The notes: a model not told the origin generated them from the letters alone. Shown: positions 23,276 through 34,869, counted from the first letter of the stretch. The stretch: DNA of 64,000 nucleotides from Aquarana catesbeiana (GCF_042186555.1 NC_133324.1:6303758-6367757); one strand, 5' to 3'. Numbers and translations: made by a program.

Positions 23276-23562
23276 GATCTTTTATTAAAAGAATCAAGCA
23301 ACCAATTTTATACAAAAGTAAAAAACAAAACCATAGTACAAAACTTCAACAGAAATCCAAGGAATACACATTCATGTTCAGAATATATACAATATATACA
23401 TAATCCACTACCAAAATTATTTACATAAAGCAGCAGAGAGGGCCTAAGAGGCACAACCCATCACCTATGTACGCAGCCATTTATCAAAAATTAATCCAAA
23501 AAAATAATAATCTAGGGTGATAAGAGACAGACAGCCACACCCGGGAAAGAGACTCCTGGCAG

Positions 23563-26500
23563 TCAGGGAGGCTTGAAACCCCTCCACGCCTTCAACCAAG
23601 CCCCCTGACTCCGCTTGTCTCTCTCAAGTACCCGAATCTTCTCCACCTCATGCAGAATGTCATACACCACCACCTGAACAGGAAGGATTTTACGCCGAAT
23701 GCAGACCTGACACCGTGCGTTCCAAGTGAAATAACGGACTACTAGGCTAACTAGAAAAAGTGTATCTAAACAAAAAACCCCACCAGTATTGAATGCTCCG
23801 TACACCCACTCAGCATAACCCAGCCTGGAGAGGAAAGGGACACCGAGGGCCCGCCCCACCTGTTTGTACACCTCTATGTTAAAAGGGCAATGAAGCAAAA
23901 AATGGTCCATAGTCTCCTCCTCACCTGCACACTCCTCCCGAGGACAGCTACGATCCACCCCACTGCGGAATTTCAAATTGCCCCTAACATAGAGTCTCCC
24001 ATGGAAGCACAACCAGGCCAGATCCCTGAATTTAGGGGGTACTCTGTCCAAATTAATAAGTCTCAACCCTGCCCTCAAAACTGGGCCTGGGCAATCCCTT
24101 AAGGCCAGTGGGTCATGAAAGACTTCGCTCAAGACTCGACTCATAAGGACTTTCCTCGGAACCGATCTGAGATCTTCAGCCGACAATCGCCACTGCCGTA
24201 GTAACTTCAGGCACGGAGCGACATAGGCTGGTAGCTGACCACGATGACCCCTGAGATTCTTCACTTGGCCACCTTCTTCCCAAAGTCGTAGAAAAGGCCT
24301 AAACCAAGATCTAAATATGCCTGCCCATCCAGGAGGTTCCACTGCAAGCATATTACCAATATTAAACTTGAGAAAAAGCAGTGAAAAGAAAAGAACTGGG
24401 TTGACCATACCTAAGCCACCCTCCCTCCTGGATAGATAGGTGACATTCCTCTTGATGGGGTTCAGTCTGTTCCCCCACAACATCTGGAAGAACACACTAC
24501 TGACCCTAGCATAGAGAGACACTGGCAAGATGCAGACAAAGCTGACATACAAGAAGATCGGAATCAGGTAAGTCTTAATCAGATCAACCCTTTCCCTCAT
24601 AGATAACTTCCATCTCTTCCAGCTGACCACCTTAGTATTGGCAATTTCCAGTCTGCCTTCCCAGTTTTTGAGGCCATAATCGCCAGGTGCAAATTCAATG
24701 CCTAAAATCTTAATTCTTTCCTGGGGCACTGGAAAGGTGTCCGGGAGATCAAACCCCTCACCTTCCTTTCCCATCCAGAAAACTTCACTCTTTTCCTGAT
24801 TGATCTTGGAGCCTGATGCTTCAGAATATCGTGATGTCAGAGAGACCACCTCCTCTGCTTCATCCGCCCCAGTGACAATCACCGACACATCGTCCGCATA
24901 GGCAACAACCCTCAAAGGCGGCTCACCCGGAAGCCCCACTGGCACCCCACACAACATGCCGCTCTCTAGCCTCCTGATGAAGGGGTCGATTGCAAACACA
25001 TAGAGCAGGGGACTCAGGGGACAACCCTGGCGCACCCCGGAGCCAACCTCAAAGGACTGCCCAACCCAACCATTAACAAGAGGAAAGCTCTCTGCCCCCT
25101 CATACAAGACTTTTAACCAATCGACAAAACCACCCGGCAGACCGTACTTACTAAGGAGCAACCACAGGTACTCATGGTTAACACGATCAAAAGCCTTTGC
25201 CTGATCCAATGTCAGCAAATACTTTCCCCAGCCTGCAGCCCTGCACCGCTCCAAGGCCTCCCGGACAGCTAAAACTGCTGTGAAGGTGCACCTACCCTGG
25301 ACCGAACAGTGCTGATGGCGAGAAAGCAAAGACTCTGCTACTGACGATAGGCGCCAGAAAATGATCTTTGCCAGTATCTTTCTATCGACATTAAGAAGGC
25401 TGATGGGGCGCCAATTCTCAATCATCGAAGGATCTTTACCCTTTGAAAGAAGAATCACAGCTGAGTGCCTCATGGAAGAAGGAAGTACCCCCTCAGCAAG
25501 GCAACTGTTAAAAACCTCTACCAAATGTGGGGCCAGAATAGACTTAAAAGCTTTGTAAAACTCAGCCGTCAAGCCATCCGGTCCAGGTGACTTTTTGATG
25601 GCAAGCTGTTCAATTGCCCTTATCACCTCTTCAACTGTGATCTCCTCTGTCAAATTCATCAATGGGACATCTTCATCATTTAGACCTGGAGTAGAGTCCA
25701 AAAAGCTTTCCATCTTGTCACGGTCAAGCTCTTTCCTCCCAAGAAGGTCAGCATAAAAGGACCTCACGACCTCCAGAATCCCTGACCTGGACTTTGTCAA
25801 GGAACCTGTACTGTCCTTAAGGCCAACGACCGTTTTAACAGCTACACCTTGTTTGCAGTTCTGGTAAGGGTCAGGCGAGTGGTACTTCCCATAGTCCCTC
25901 TCCAGAACCAAAGAGGCATGCCGGTCATATTGACACTTCCTGAGAAGGAGTTTCACTTCGGAGATTGCCCCAGGATCTCCTCCTCTCGAGACAAGAATAT
26001 CCAGCTTCCTCCGTAAACGTTGGTAGGTCATGTATTTATTAAACTGCTTTCTATTGGCTAGGCCCCTGAAGAATCCAGCGATCCTCTTTTTGGTCAGCTC
26101 CCACCACTCAGCCTTGCTGCTACAAAAGTCCAGGATGGTCACCTGTGCCTGAAAGAATTCCTCAAAGGATTGTCTAACATGTTCTTCCTTGAGTAGAGTC
26201 GAATTCAATCTCCAGATGCCCTTGCCCCTCTGAGGGGCGTCTGAAGCATTCAGGACCACAGATAGCATACAGTGATCAGAGAACTCTACTGCCTGCACCA
26301 CTGGGGGTGAGAAAGCAGAGGTCTCCTTAAAAAAAAACCTATCTATTCTACTCTGACTATTACCTCGATGAAAGGTGAACCCAGTGTCATCCGGGAGGTG
26401 CTTAATGTGCACATCCACAAGACCAGCATCCCTAACCATACTATTTAAAAAAACGCTATCATATCCCAGCCTGTCCTTGAAGTCCTTCCTGTCCTTGGGC

Positions 26501-26952
26501 CTAGTTACTGTATTAAAGTCACCTCCAAAGACCACTTGCCGGGATGTAAAAAGAAATGGCTTGATCCTTGTAAAAAGGCATTTCCTGTCCCACTTTGTGT
26601 GCGGTCCATAAACATTAATTAGGCGCAGGTCCTGCCCTCCCACAAGGACGTCTAAGACCATACATCTCCCAATCTCCACCTCAATAACCCGCCGGACAGT
26701 TACCATGCCGGTTTTAAACAACACCGCCACACCGCCGTAAGGCTCGGCCGCAAGAGACCAGTAAGATGGACCACACCTCCACTCTCTCTTGGCCATATGA
26801 ATATCTGCCAAGGAGGTGAGCCTAGTCTCTTGCAAAAATAAAATTTCAGCATCTAATTGGCTGAACAAAAAGAAGGCCATAGAACGAGCTCTTACTGACT
26901 TAATGCTGGCGACATTTATTGTCACCACTTTTAACGGAGGGGGAACCGCCAT
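23563..26952 (-). CDS. LINE ORF2: APE endonuclease-reverse transcriptase, intact (1129 aa)
   Basis: Same length and domain order as the copy 3 ORF2: endonuclease (7-235, with QETRL, GGDFN, SRID and SDH motifs), reverse transcriptase with YADD at 685-688, and the C-terminal CCHH finger (1003-1021). Private substitutions include WRCGPSY for WRYGPSY (residue 60), RFFFKE for RFFLKE after the SRID motif, and EFAPGDYG for EFGPGDYG. None touches a recognised catalytic residue. The ATG lies 5 nt after the ORF1 stop. The dense absence of stops over 3.4 kb implies recent insertion or recent selection. Confidence 0.95.
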   Translation of the reverse strand: MAVPPPLKVVTINVASIKSVRARSMAFFLFSQLDAEILFLQETRLTSLADIHMAKREWRCGPSYWSLAAEPYGGVAVLFKTGMVTVRRVIEVEIGRCMVLDVLVGGQDLRLINVYGPHTKWDRKCLFTRIKPFLFTSRQVVFGGDFNTVTRPKDRKDFKDRLGYDSVFLNSMVRDAGLVDVHIKHLPDDTGFTFHRGNSQSRIDRFFFKETSAFSPPVVQAVEFSDHCMLSVVLNASDAPQRGKGIWRLNSTLLKEEHVRQSFEEFFQAQVTILDFCSSKAEWWELTKKRIAGFFRGLANRKQFNKYMTYQRLRRKLDILVSRGGDPGAISEVKLLLRKCQYDRHASLVLERDYGKYHSPDPYQNCKQGVAVKTVVGLKDSTGSLTKSRSGILEVVRSFYADLLGRKELDRDKMESFLDSTPGLNDEDVPLMNLTEEITVEEVIRAIEQLAIKKSPGPDGLTAEFYKAFKSILAPHLVEVFNSCLAEGVLPSSMRHSAVILLSKGKDPSMIENWRPISLLNVDRKILAKIIFWRLSSVAESLLSRHQHCSVQGRCTFTAVLAVREALERCRAAGWGKYLLTLDQAKAFDRVNHEYLWLLLSKYGLPGGFVDWLKVLYEGAESFPLVNGWVGQSFEVGSGVRQGCPLSPLLYVFAIDPFIRRLESGMLCGVPVGLPGEPPLRVVAYADDVSVIVTGADEAEEVVSLTSRYSEASGSKINQEKSEVFWMGKEGEGFDLPDTFPVPQERIKILGIEFAPGDYGLKNWEGRLEIANTKVVSWKRWKLSMRERVDLIKTYLIPIFLYVSFVCILPVSLYARVSSVFFQMLWGNRLNPIKRNVTYLSRREGGLGMVNPVLFFSLLFLKFNIGNMLAVEPPGWAGIFRSWFRPFLRLWEEGGQVKNLRGHRGQLPAYVAPCLKLLRQWRLSAEDLRSVPRKVLMSRVLSEVFHDPLALRDCPGPVLRAGLRLINLDRVPPKFRDLAWLCFHGRLYVRGNLKFRSGVDRSCPREECAGEEETMDHFLLHCPFNIEVYKQVGRALGVPFLSRLGYAEWVYGAFNTGGVFCLDTLFLVSLVVRYFTWNARCQVCIRRKILPVQVVVYDILHEVEKIRVLERDKRSQGAWLKAWRGFKPP

Positions 26953-26957
26953 TTGGG

Positions 26958-29472
26958 TTATTGGGTGGTTTGCTTCTTAGCTCCCCTCTGCTGCTCATCA
27001 CCAGAAGCCTCTCTCTTTCTTGAGGCCGCCTCAAACTCCATTTCAGAATCAGAACTTCGCTCCGAAGAAGCTCCAGATGAAGAGATATCCCAATTGGAGG
27101 ACCTATACCGGTTGGAGACAGGCACTGGAGCCTGTTCTGTCCTCACCACCTGCTTCTTCCGCTTCCCAACCTTCCTTCTCTCCTCCAAGTACTGCAGGTC
27201 AGCTTCAGAGATGCCCTCATCTCTTACTTTTTTCTGTGAAGTCTTTACAGAAGACTTCTTTACAGAGGAAGAAGCAACCTTTTTAGTACCCACTACCACT
27301 GCTGGTGGGGGGGGTGCTCCCTTTGAATCAGACTGAGGAGGGGTAGACTCCTGGGGGGTAACCGACTCAGGGGGCACAGACTTGGAAGGTTCTGACACAA
27401 GAGGAGAGGGTACAGTAGGCTGGGGGGACACAGATACAGATACAGAAGGAATACTTACAGACACATGAGGGGTGGCCACAGGAACTGGAGAGGGATCCTG
27501 AGCAGGACCAGGGGAGTCAGTCACCGCAGAGGAGGATGGTACACCAGGGGCCTCACCCTCCATTCTGTCCAGCCTTGACATGTCATCAATTACCTCCTTC
27601 TCCATATTGTGCCAGGCTTCAGGACATCTGCTGTAGGGGTGGCCAAGGCGCAGGCACAGGTTGCACCTGATCATTTCGGTGCAGTCCTTAGCCATATGAC
27701 CCTGACCCCGACACACTGAACATATCAAGGCTGAACAGGAGGAACTCAAATGCCCCTTTTCTCCACAGCGGTGACACAGCTTCGGCTGACCAGGGTAAAA
27801 AACAGTCATCCTATCCCTCCCTATAAAAGCTGAGGAGGGCAGGTGACGGACAACATTCCCATCCCTGGCCAACCTGACTGTAACTGACCAACCCCCAGTC
27901 CAGATGTTACGCTCATCAAGGATTTTATTGGGCTTGGTCAAAACCTCCCCATAGTTCCTTAACCAAACCTCTAGATCCCGGGCAGGGACACTCTCATTAG
28001 TGAGGATAATTGTGATTTTTTTTACTGTAGACCTCTGAGAAACTGCAACTGGGGCCAGACCTTCCCATTCAGGTCTTGACCTGCAACGAGCCTCATATCT
28101 CTCCCAGAACAGGTCAAGACCCTCTGGCCTGGTGAAGCTAACTGTATAATCCCGTGTCCCAGCTACATGTATAAAGGCATACAGATCATTTGCCCCAAAA
28201 CCCATCTCTAAAATCATGTCCACCACTGCACGCCGTGCTGGAGGGATCGCACCACCTTCCCATTTCAGAATAACAACATTACGTCTGGGACCCCCAGCAG
28301 AAGCCAGAGACCCAAGACCAGATCCTGGGGTGCTCAAAGTGGTATCCTGTAGGGGAAAACCCCGCTTGGGGGCAGAGCTACCAGGAGCAGAGCGTACCAC
28401 CTGAGCAAAAGGTAAGTTTTTCAGGGCCAAGGCCCCACACTGAAGTCACAGCAGTCTGTACATTACTATTATTATTCACTGCTTGAACGGAGTTGGTAGG
28501 ACTGTCCACACTTGAACTGGGACCATTGTTCATCACACTGGTACTGGGATGATTTTTATCAGTCACACAAAACTTCACATTCCCATCAGGAATAATCACA
28601 GTTTCTGCTGCAATACCAGTTGTCTCCTGAAGCTGTGCTGTAGAGTCCTCAGCAGCTGTGGGGCAAACAGCTTCAGCCAAAGGGGGGTTAATAGGCTCTG
28701 CTGAATCTTGTAGTTCATCTGCAGGAATGTCATTTTTTAAAAGCAAACTTTGCTGTACTGCAGCATCAGCAGGCACAGCATTACTACAGATAGGACTAGC
28801 AGCCTGACTCTCACTGGGCACATTGTCTGTATCAGTCACAGTGTTGAATGGCACAAAAATTGTTTTATCCACAATATGGGACTTGACAGGCTTTACCTTG
28901 TCAGGCACATTGTCTGTTATGTCCTCATCATTAAATGCCAGCTGATCCCCCCGCATAGGAGACTCCATTACCTGGATGGCCCTGAGCATGCCTCCTGAGT
29001 CCTGGGAAGGCATGGGGCTGCTTACCTCTCCCTGAGGGGGCAGGGGGTCAGAACTGGGGGTCTCCTCCTCCACCTCCATCTTTGTCATCCTCGCAAATCT
29101 TTTATCGTTACAAAACTTTTCTTTAAATGGCCCATCTCTGCCTTCCATCATGGCCACAATGGTCTCCTGATGTTCCACCCGAACCTTGGCCAGTTGGATC
29201 TCCGGATCCATGGATCCACGTCTCTGGCTATGCAAGCCCTCACGTTGCCTTCTCAGGCGCTTCACCTCGGCTCTGAGCTTGTAGAGCTTGTCTCTTTCCC
29301 TATTCAGGACCTTAATCCCGGCCACCACTCGCTCCCGGATGGCCCCGGAACCTTCATCTTCACCAGGGGCAGAGAGATCACCAAAAATGGGTTGTATAGG
29401 GGCAGGTATGTTACCTGATGGCCCAGGAGATGGCTGAGAGCTTCCAGCAGGAGAGGCCCTGCTGGCCTCCAT
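26958..29472 (-). pseudogene. LINE copy 4 ORF1, one single-base frameshift
   Basis: Open from 29472 for about 350 residues up to GLGPEK. There an extra A (GAGCAAAAGG on the plus strand near 28408, where copies 2 and 3 have GAGCAAAGG) shifts the frame. The second part is open to 26958 and carries the RRM-like region, three CCHC knuckles and the basic C-terminus. The lesion lies before the knuckles, so a product from the first ATG would lack them. Confidence 0.9.
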
Positions 29473-29595
29473 GGCTTCCCCAGAAAGGAGCCAGGAGAGC
29501 TGGGAGAGATTTCCTCACCAGTCCCCTCTCACACGGATCTGCAGCAGCTCCAGAGAGACAGCCTCCTCCTGACACACCTGTGCTCCAATGATGGG

Positions 29596-32190
29596 TGGGG
29601 CACTATTCCTCCCACTGACACCAATGATGGGACACTATTCCTCCCACTGACACCAATGATGGGACACTATTCCTCCCACTGATAGCAATGATGGGGCACT
29701 ATTCCTCCCACTGATACCAATGATGGGGCACTATTCCTCCCACTGACACCAATGATGGGGCACTATTCCTCCCACTGACACCAATGATGGGACACTATTC
29801 CTCCCACTGACACCAATGATGGGACACTATTCCTCCCACTGACACCAATGATGGGACACTATTCCTCCCACTAAAATCAATGATGGGACACTATTCCTCC
29901 CACTGACACCAATGATGGGACACTATTCCTCCCACTGACACCAATGATGGGACACTATTCCTCCCACTGACACCAATGATTGGATACTATTCTTCCCACT
30001 AATACCAATGATGGGGCCCTATTCCTCACAGTGACACCAATGATGGGGTACTATTTCTTCCCCAATTGCCAACACTAGGGCACTATTCCTCCCACTGACA
30101 CCAATGATGGGACACTATTCCTCCCACTGACACCAATGATGGGACACTATTCCTCCCACTAAAATCAATGATGGGACACTATTCCTTCCACTGATACCAA
30201 TGATGGGACACTATTCCTCCCACTGACACCAATGATGGGACACTATTCCTCCCACTGACACCAATGATGGGACACTATTCCTCCCACTGACACCAATGAT
30301 TGGATACTATTCTTCCCACTAATACCAATGATGGGGCCCTATTCCTCACAGTGACACCAATGATGGGGTACTATTTCTTCCCCAATTGCCAACACTAGGG
30401 CACTATTCCTCCCACTGACACCAATGATGGGACACTATTCCTCCCACTGACACCAGTGATGGGACACTATTCCTCCCACTGATACCAATGATGGGACACT
30501 ATTCCTTCTACTGATACCAATGATGGGACACTATTCCTTCTACTGATACCAATGATGGGACACTATTCCTTCTACTGACACCAATGATGGAGCACTATTC
30601 CTCCCACTGATACCAATGATGGGACACTATTCCTTCTACTGATACCAATGATGGGACACTATTCCTTCTACTGACACCAATGATGGAGCACTATTCCTCC
30701 CACTAATACCAATGATGGGGCACTATTCCTCCCACTGACACCAATGATGGGGCACTATTTCTCCCATTAATACCAATGATGGGGCACTATTCCTCCCACT
30801 AATACTAATGATGGGGCACTATTCCTCCCACTGATACCAATGATGTTACACTATTCCTCCCACTGATACCAATGATGGGGCACTATTCCCCCCACTGATA
30901 CCAATGATGGGGCACTATTCCTCCCACTGACACCAATGATGGGGCACTATTCCTCCCACTAATACTAATGATGGGGCACTATTCCTTCCACTGATACCAA
31001 TGATGTTACACTATTCCTCCCACTGATACCAATGATGGGGCACTATTCCTCCCACTGACACCAATGATGGGACACTATTCCTCCCACTGACACCAATGAC
31101 GGGACACTATTCCTCCCACTGATATCAATGATGGGGCACTATTCCTCCCACTGATTCCAATGATGGGACACTATTCCTCCCACTGACACCAATGATTGGA
31201 TACTATTCTTCCCACTAATACCAATGATGGGGCCCTATTCCTCACAGTGACACCAATGATGGGGTACTATTTCTTCCCCAATTGCCAACACTAGGGTACT
31301 ATTCCTCCCACTGACACCAATGATGGGACACCATTCCTCCCACTGACACCAATGATGGGACACTATTCCTCCCACTGACACCAATGATGGGACACTATTC
31401 CTCCCACTAAAATCAATGATGGGACACTATTCCTCCCACTGACACCAATGATGGGGCACTATTCCTCCCACTGACACCAATGATTGGATACTATTCTTCC
31501 CACTAATACCAATGATGGGGCCCTATTCCTCACAGTGACACCAATGATGGGGTACTATTTCTTCCCCAATTGCCAACACTAGGGCACTATTCCTCCCACT
31601 GACACCAATGATGGGACACTATTCCTCCCACTGATACCAATGATGGGACACTATTCCTCCCACTAAAATCAATGATGGGACACTATTCCTCCCACTAAAA
31701 TCAATGATGGGACACTATTCCTCCCACTAAAATCAATGATGGGACACTATTCCTCCCACTAAAATCAATGATGGGACACTATTCCTTCCACTGATACCAA
31801 TGATGGGACACTATTCCTCCCACTGACACCAGTGATGGGACACTATTCATCCCACTGACACCAATTATGGGGCACTATTCCTTCCACTGACACCAATGAT
31901 GGGACAGTATTCCTCCCACTGACACCAATGATGGAGCACTATTCCTCCCACTGATACCATTGATGGGACACTATTCCTCCCACTAATACCAATGATGGGG
32001 CACTATTCCTCCCACTGACACCAATGATGGGGCACTCTTCCTCCCACTAATACTAATGATGGGGCACTATTCCTCCCACTGATACCATTGATGGGGCACT
32101 ATTCCTCCCACTGATACCAATGATGGGACACTATTTCTCCCACTGATACCAATGATGGGGCACTATTCCCCCCACTGATACCAATGATGG
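29596..32190. repeat. 32-bp minisatellite, about 81 units, the LINE target
   Basis: The unit is 32 bp, for example ACACTATTCCTCCCACTGAC followed by ACCAATGATGGG. Variants include CCCACTAAAATCAATG, CCCACTGATACC, CCTTCTACTG and GGGGCACT. A block with GATTGGATACTATTCTTCCC, GGGGCCCTATTCCTCACAG and TTCTTCCCCAATTGCCAACA recurs at about 29978, 30298, 31193 and 31480, giving a higher-order repeat. The array begins at the 5' boundary of LINE copy 4 and ends at unique-looking sequence. The LINE 3' junctions all fall at ACTATT^CC of this unit. Confidence 0.95.
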
Positions 32191-32543
32191 TGTCTGAAGG
32201 ACAGTAAATTGGCCCTTTGTTCAGAAAGTTTGGAGACCGCTGCACTAGGCAGTAGAACATTTTCTGACACATTGAGGTTCAAAGAAGGGTTGTTTGCTCG
32301 GGCAACGTGCCCATCAGAGTAAGGTGCTTCAACAATACCAATAAAAGTGTCACACCAGAGGCAATCAACAGTGCACATAACAACACAACCTACAAACAAA
32401 ATAATAACGCAATCACTCATAATGGATACCCAGCAACCTGATTCAAGGGCAAAGTTTTAATCTCCTAGGCCCTGATCTAAAGGGGTGCCGTAACTATGGG
32501 ATTTACATACAGGGACTAATAAAACACCCTTTTTATCAGCCTC
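32191..32543. other. Unassigned sequence between minisatellite and foldback element
   Basis: I see no coding frame with recognisable similarity, no tandem repeat and no paired inverted ends. It begins directly after the last minisatellite unit. Confidence 0.35.
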
Positions 32544-32945
32544 TAAGAGCCCTTGCACACTGGGGCGGGGGCGGCGTCGGCAGTAAAACGCCGCTATTAT
32601 TAGCGGCGTTTTACCGTCGGTATGCGGCCGCTAGCGGCCGAGAAAGGGTTAAATACCACCGCGAAGCGCCTCTGCAGAGGCGCATTGCCGGCGGTATAGC
32701 CGCGCCGTCCCATTGATTTCATTGGGCAGGAGCGGTAAAGGAGCGGTATACACTCCGCTCCTTCACCGCTCCGAAGATGCTGCTGGCAGGACTTTTTTTA
32801 CCGTCCTGCCAGCGCATCGCTCCAGTGTGCAGGCCCTCGGGGCTTGCACACTGGGATGACAGCAGCGGCACTTTCGGGGCGGTTTGCAGGCGCTATTATT
32901 AGCGCAATAGCGCCTGCAAACCGCCCCAGTGTGCAAGGGCTCTTA
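32544..32945. mobile_element. GC-rich foldback element with CCCTTGCACACTGGGGCGG ends
   Basis: The termini are perfect inverted repeats (TAAGAGCCCTTGCACACTGG and its complement). Two long internal hairpins are present: one around AACGCCGCTATTATTAGCGG (about 32586-32617) and one around GCGCTATTATTAGCGC (about 32890). An internal junction near 32832-32850 (CAGTGTGCAGG followed by GGGGCTTGCACACTGG) suggests two elements fused side by side. It has no coding capacity. Confidence 0.75.
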
Positions 32946-32984
32946 CTGGTAAATGTCTGTCAGTTGCTGGCTGAATTCATCTGG

Positions 32985-34855
32985 TTTACTGGATCTGGTG
33001 TGGCAGTGATCAGGAACATTGTTGCTGGTTTACAATGGTCTGATGACACTGGGACCGGTGTGGCAGTGATCAGGAACATTGTTGCTGGTTTACAATGGTC
33101 TGGTGACACTGGGACCGGTGTGGCAGTGATCAGGAACATTGTTGCTGGTTTACAATGGTCTGATGACACTGGGACCGGTGTGGCAGTGATCAGGAACATT
33201 GTTGATAGATTACAATGGTCTGATGACACTGGGACCGGTGTGGCAGTGATCAGGAACATTGTTGATAGATTACAATGGTCTGGTGACACTGGGACCGGTG
33301 TGGCAGTGATCAGGAACATTGTTGCTGGTTTACAATGGTCTGATGACACTGGGACCGGTGTGGCAGTGATCAGGAACATTGTTGCTGGTTTACAATGGTC
33401 TGGTGACACTGGGACCGGTGTGGCAGTGATCAGGAACATTGTTGATAGATTACAATGGTCTGGTGACACTGGGACCGGTGTGGCAGTGATCAGGAACATT
33501 GTTGCTGGTTTACAATGGTCTGATGACACTGGGACCGGTGTGGCAGTGATCAGGAACATTGTTGATAGATTACAATGGTCTGATGACACTGGGACCGGTG
33601 TGGCAGTGATCAGGAACATTGTTGATAGATTACAATGGTCTGGTGACACTGGGACCGGTGTGGCAGTGATCAGGAACATTGTTGCTGGTTTACAATGGTC
33701 TGGTGACACTGGGACCGGTGTGGCAGTGATCAGGAACATTGTTGATAGATTACAATGGTCTGGTGACACTGGGACCGGTGTGGCAGTGATCAGGAACATT
33801 GTTGCTGGTTTACAATGGTCTGGTGACACTGGGACCAGTGTGGCAGTGATCAGGAACACTTGATGTGATAGTGATCAGGAACATTGTTGCTGGTTTACAA
33901 TGGTCTGGTGACACTGGGACCGGTGTGGCAGTGATCAGGAACATTGTTGATAGATTACAATGGTCTGATGACACTGGGACCGGTGTGGCAGTGATCAGGA
34001 ACATTGTTGCTGGTTTACAATGGTCTGGTGACACTGGGACCGGTGTGGCAGTGATCAGGAACATTGTTGCTGGTTTACATTGGTCTGGTGACACTGGGAC
34101 CGGTGTGACAGTGATCAGGAACATTGTTGCTGGTTTACAATGGTCTGGTGACACTGGGACCAGTGTGGCAGTGATCAGGAACACTTGATGTGATAGTGAT
34201 CAGGAACATTGTTGCTGGTTTACATTGGTCTGGTGACACTGGGACCGGTGTGACAGTGATCAGGAACATTGTTGCTGGTTTACAATGGTCTGGTGACACT
34301 GGGACCGGTGTGGCAGTGATCAGGAACACTGTTGCTGGTTTACAATGGCCTGGTGACACTGGGACCGGTGTGGCAGTGATCAGGAACACTGTTGCTGGCT
34401 TACAATGGTCTGGTGACACTGGGACCGGTGTGGCAGTGATCAGGAACACTGTTGCTGGTTTACATTGGTCTGGCGACACTGGCACCGGTGTGACAGTGAT
34501 CAGGAACATTGTTGCTGGTTTACAATGGTCTGGTGACACTGGGACCGGTGTGGCAGTGATCAGGAACACTGTTGCTGGCTTACAATGGTCTGGTGACACT
34601 GGGACCGGTGTGGCAGTGATCAGGAACACTGTTGCTGGTTTACAATGGCCTGGTGACACTGGGACCGGGTGTGGCAGTGATCAGGAACACTGTTGCTGGT
34701 TTACAATGGTCTGGTGACACTGGGACCGGTGTGGCAGTGATCAGGAACACTGTTGCTGGTTTACAATGGTCTGGTGACACTGGGACCGGTGTGGCAGTGA
34801 TCAGGAACACTGTTGCTGGTTTACATTGGTCTGGTGACACTGTCCTGGTGTGGTG
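32985..34855. repeat. 60-bp minisatellite, about 31 units
   Basis: The unit contains GTGGCAGTGATCAGGAACAT and TTTACAATGGTCTG, with period 60. Because 60 is divisible by 3 and the unit lacks stops in several frames, long open frames exist on both strands, none of them credible genes. Units are mosaics of two alternatives at one site (GTTGCTGGTT versus GTTGATAGAT) and of A/G in TCTGATGAC versus TCTGGTGAC. Two shorter interrupted units (near 33858 and 34183, with ACACTTGATGTGATAG) break the phase. Later units carry AACACTGTTG instead of AACATTGTTG. Confidence 0.95.
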
Positions 34856-34869
34856 GCAATCAGATACAC

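Larger units (their letters stand above)
23276..29595 (-). mobile_element. Tx1-clade LINE, copy 4, full length (6320 bp)
   Basis: Complete minus-strand element whose 5' side abuts the long 32-bp minisatellite. Compared with copies 2 and 3 it has private changes: a 5' UTR lacking a few bases near 29538, and PIFGDLSA in place of PMVGDLSA in ORF1. It therefore represents a separate lineage or insertion. ORF2 is intact; ORF1 has one single-base insertion. Confidence 0.94.

Noticed and set aside
29596..32190. CRISPR-like array
   Set aside because: Units are contiguous 32-bp tandem repeats without unique spacers, in vertebrate DNA.
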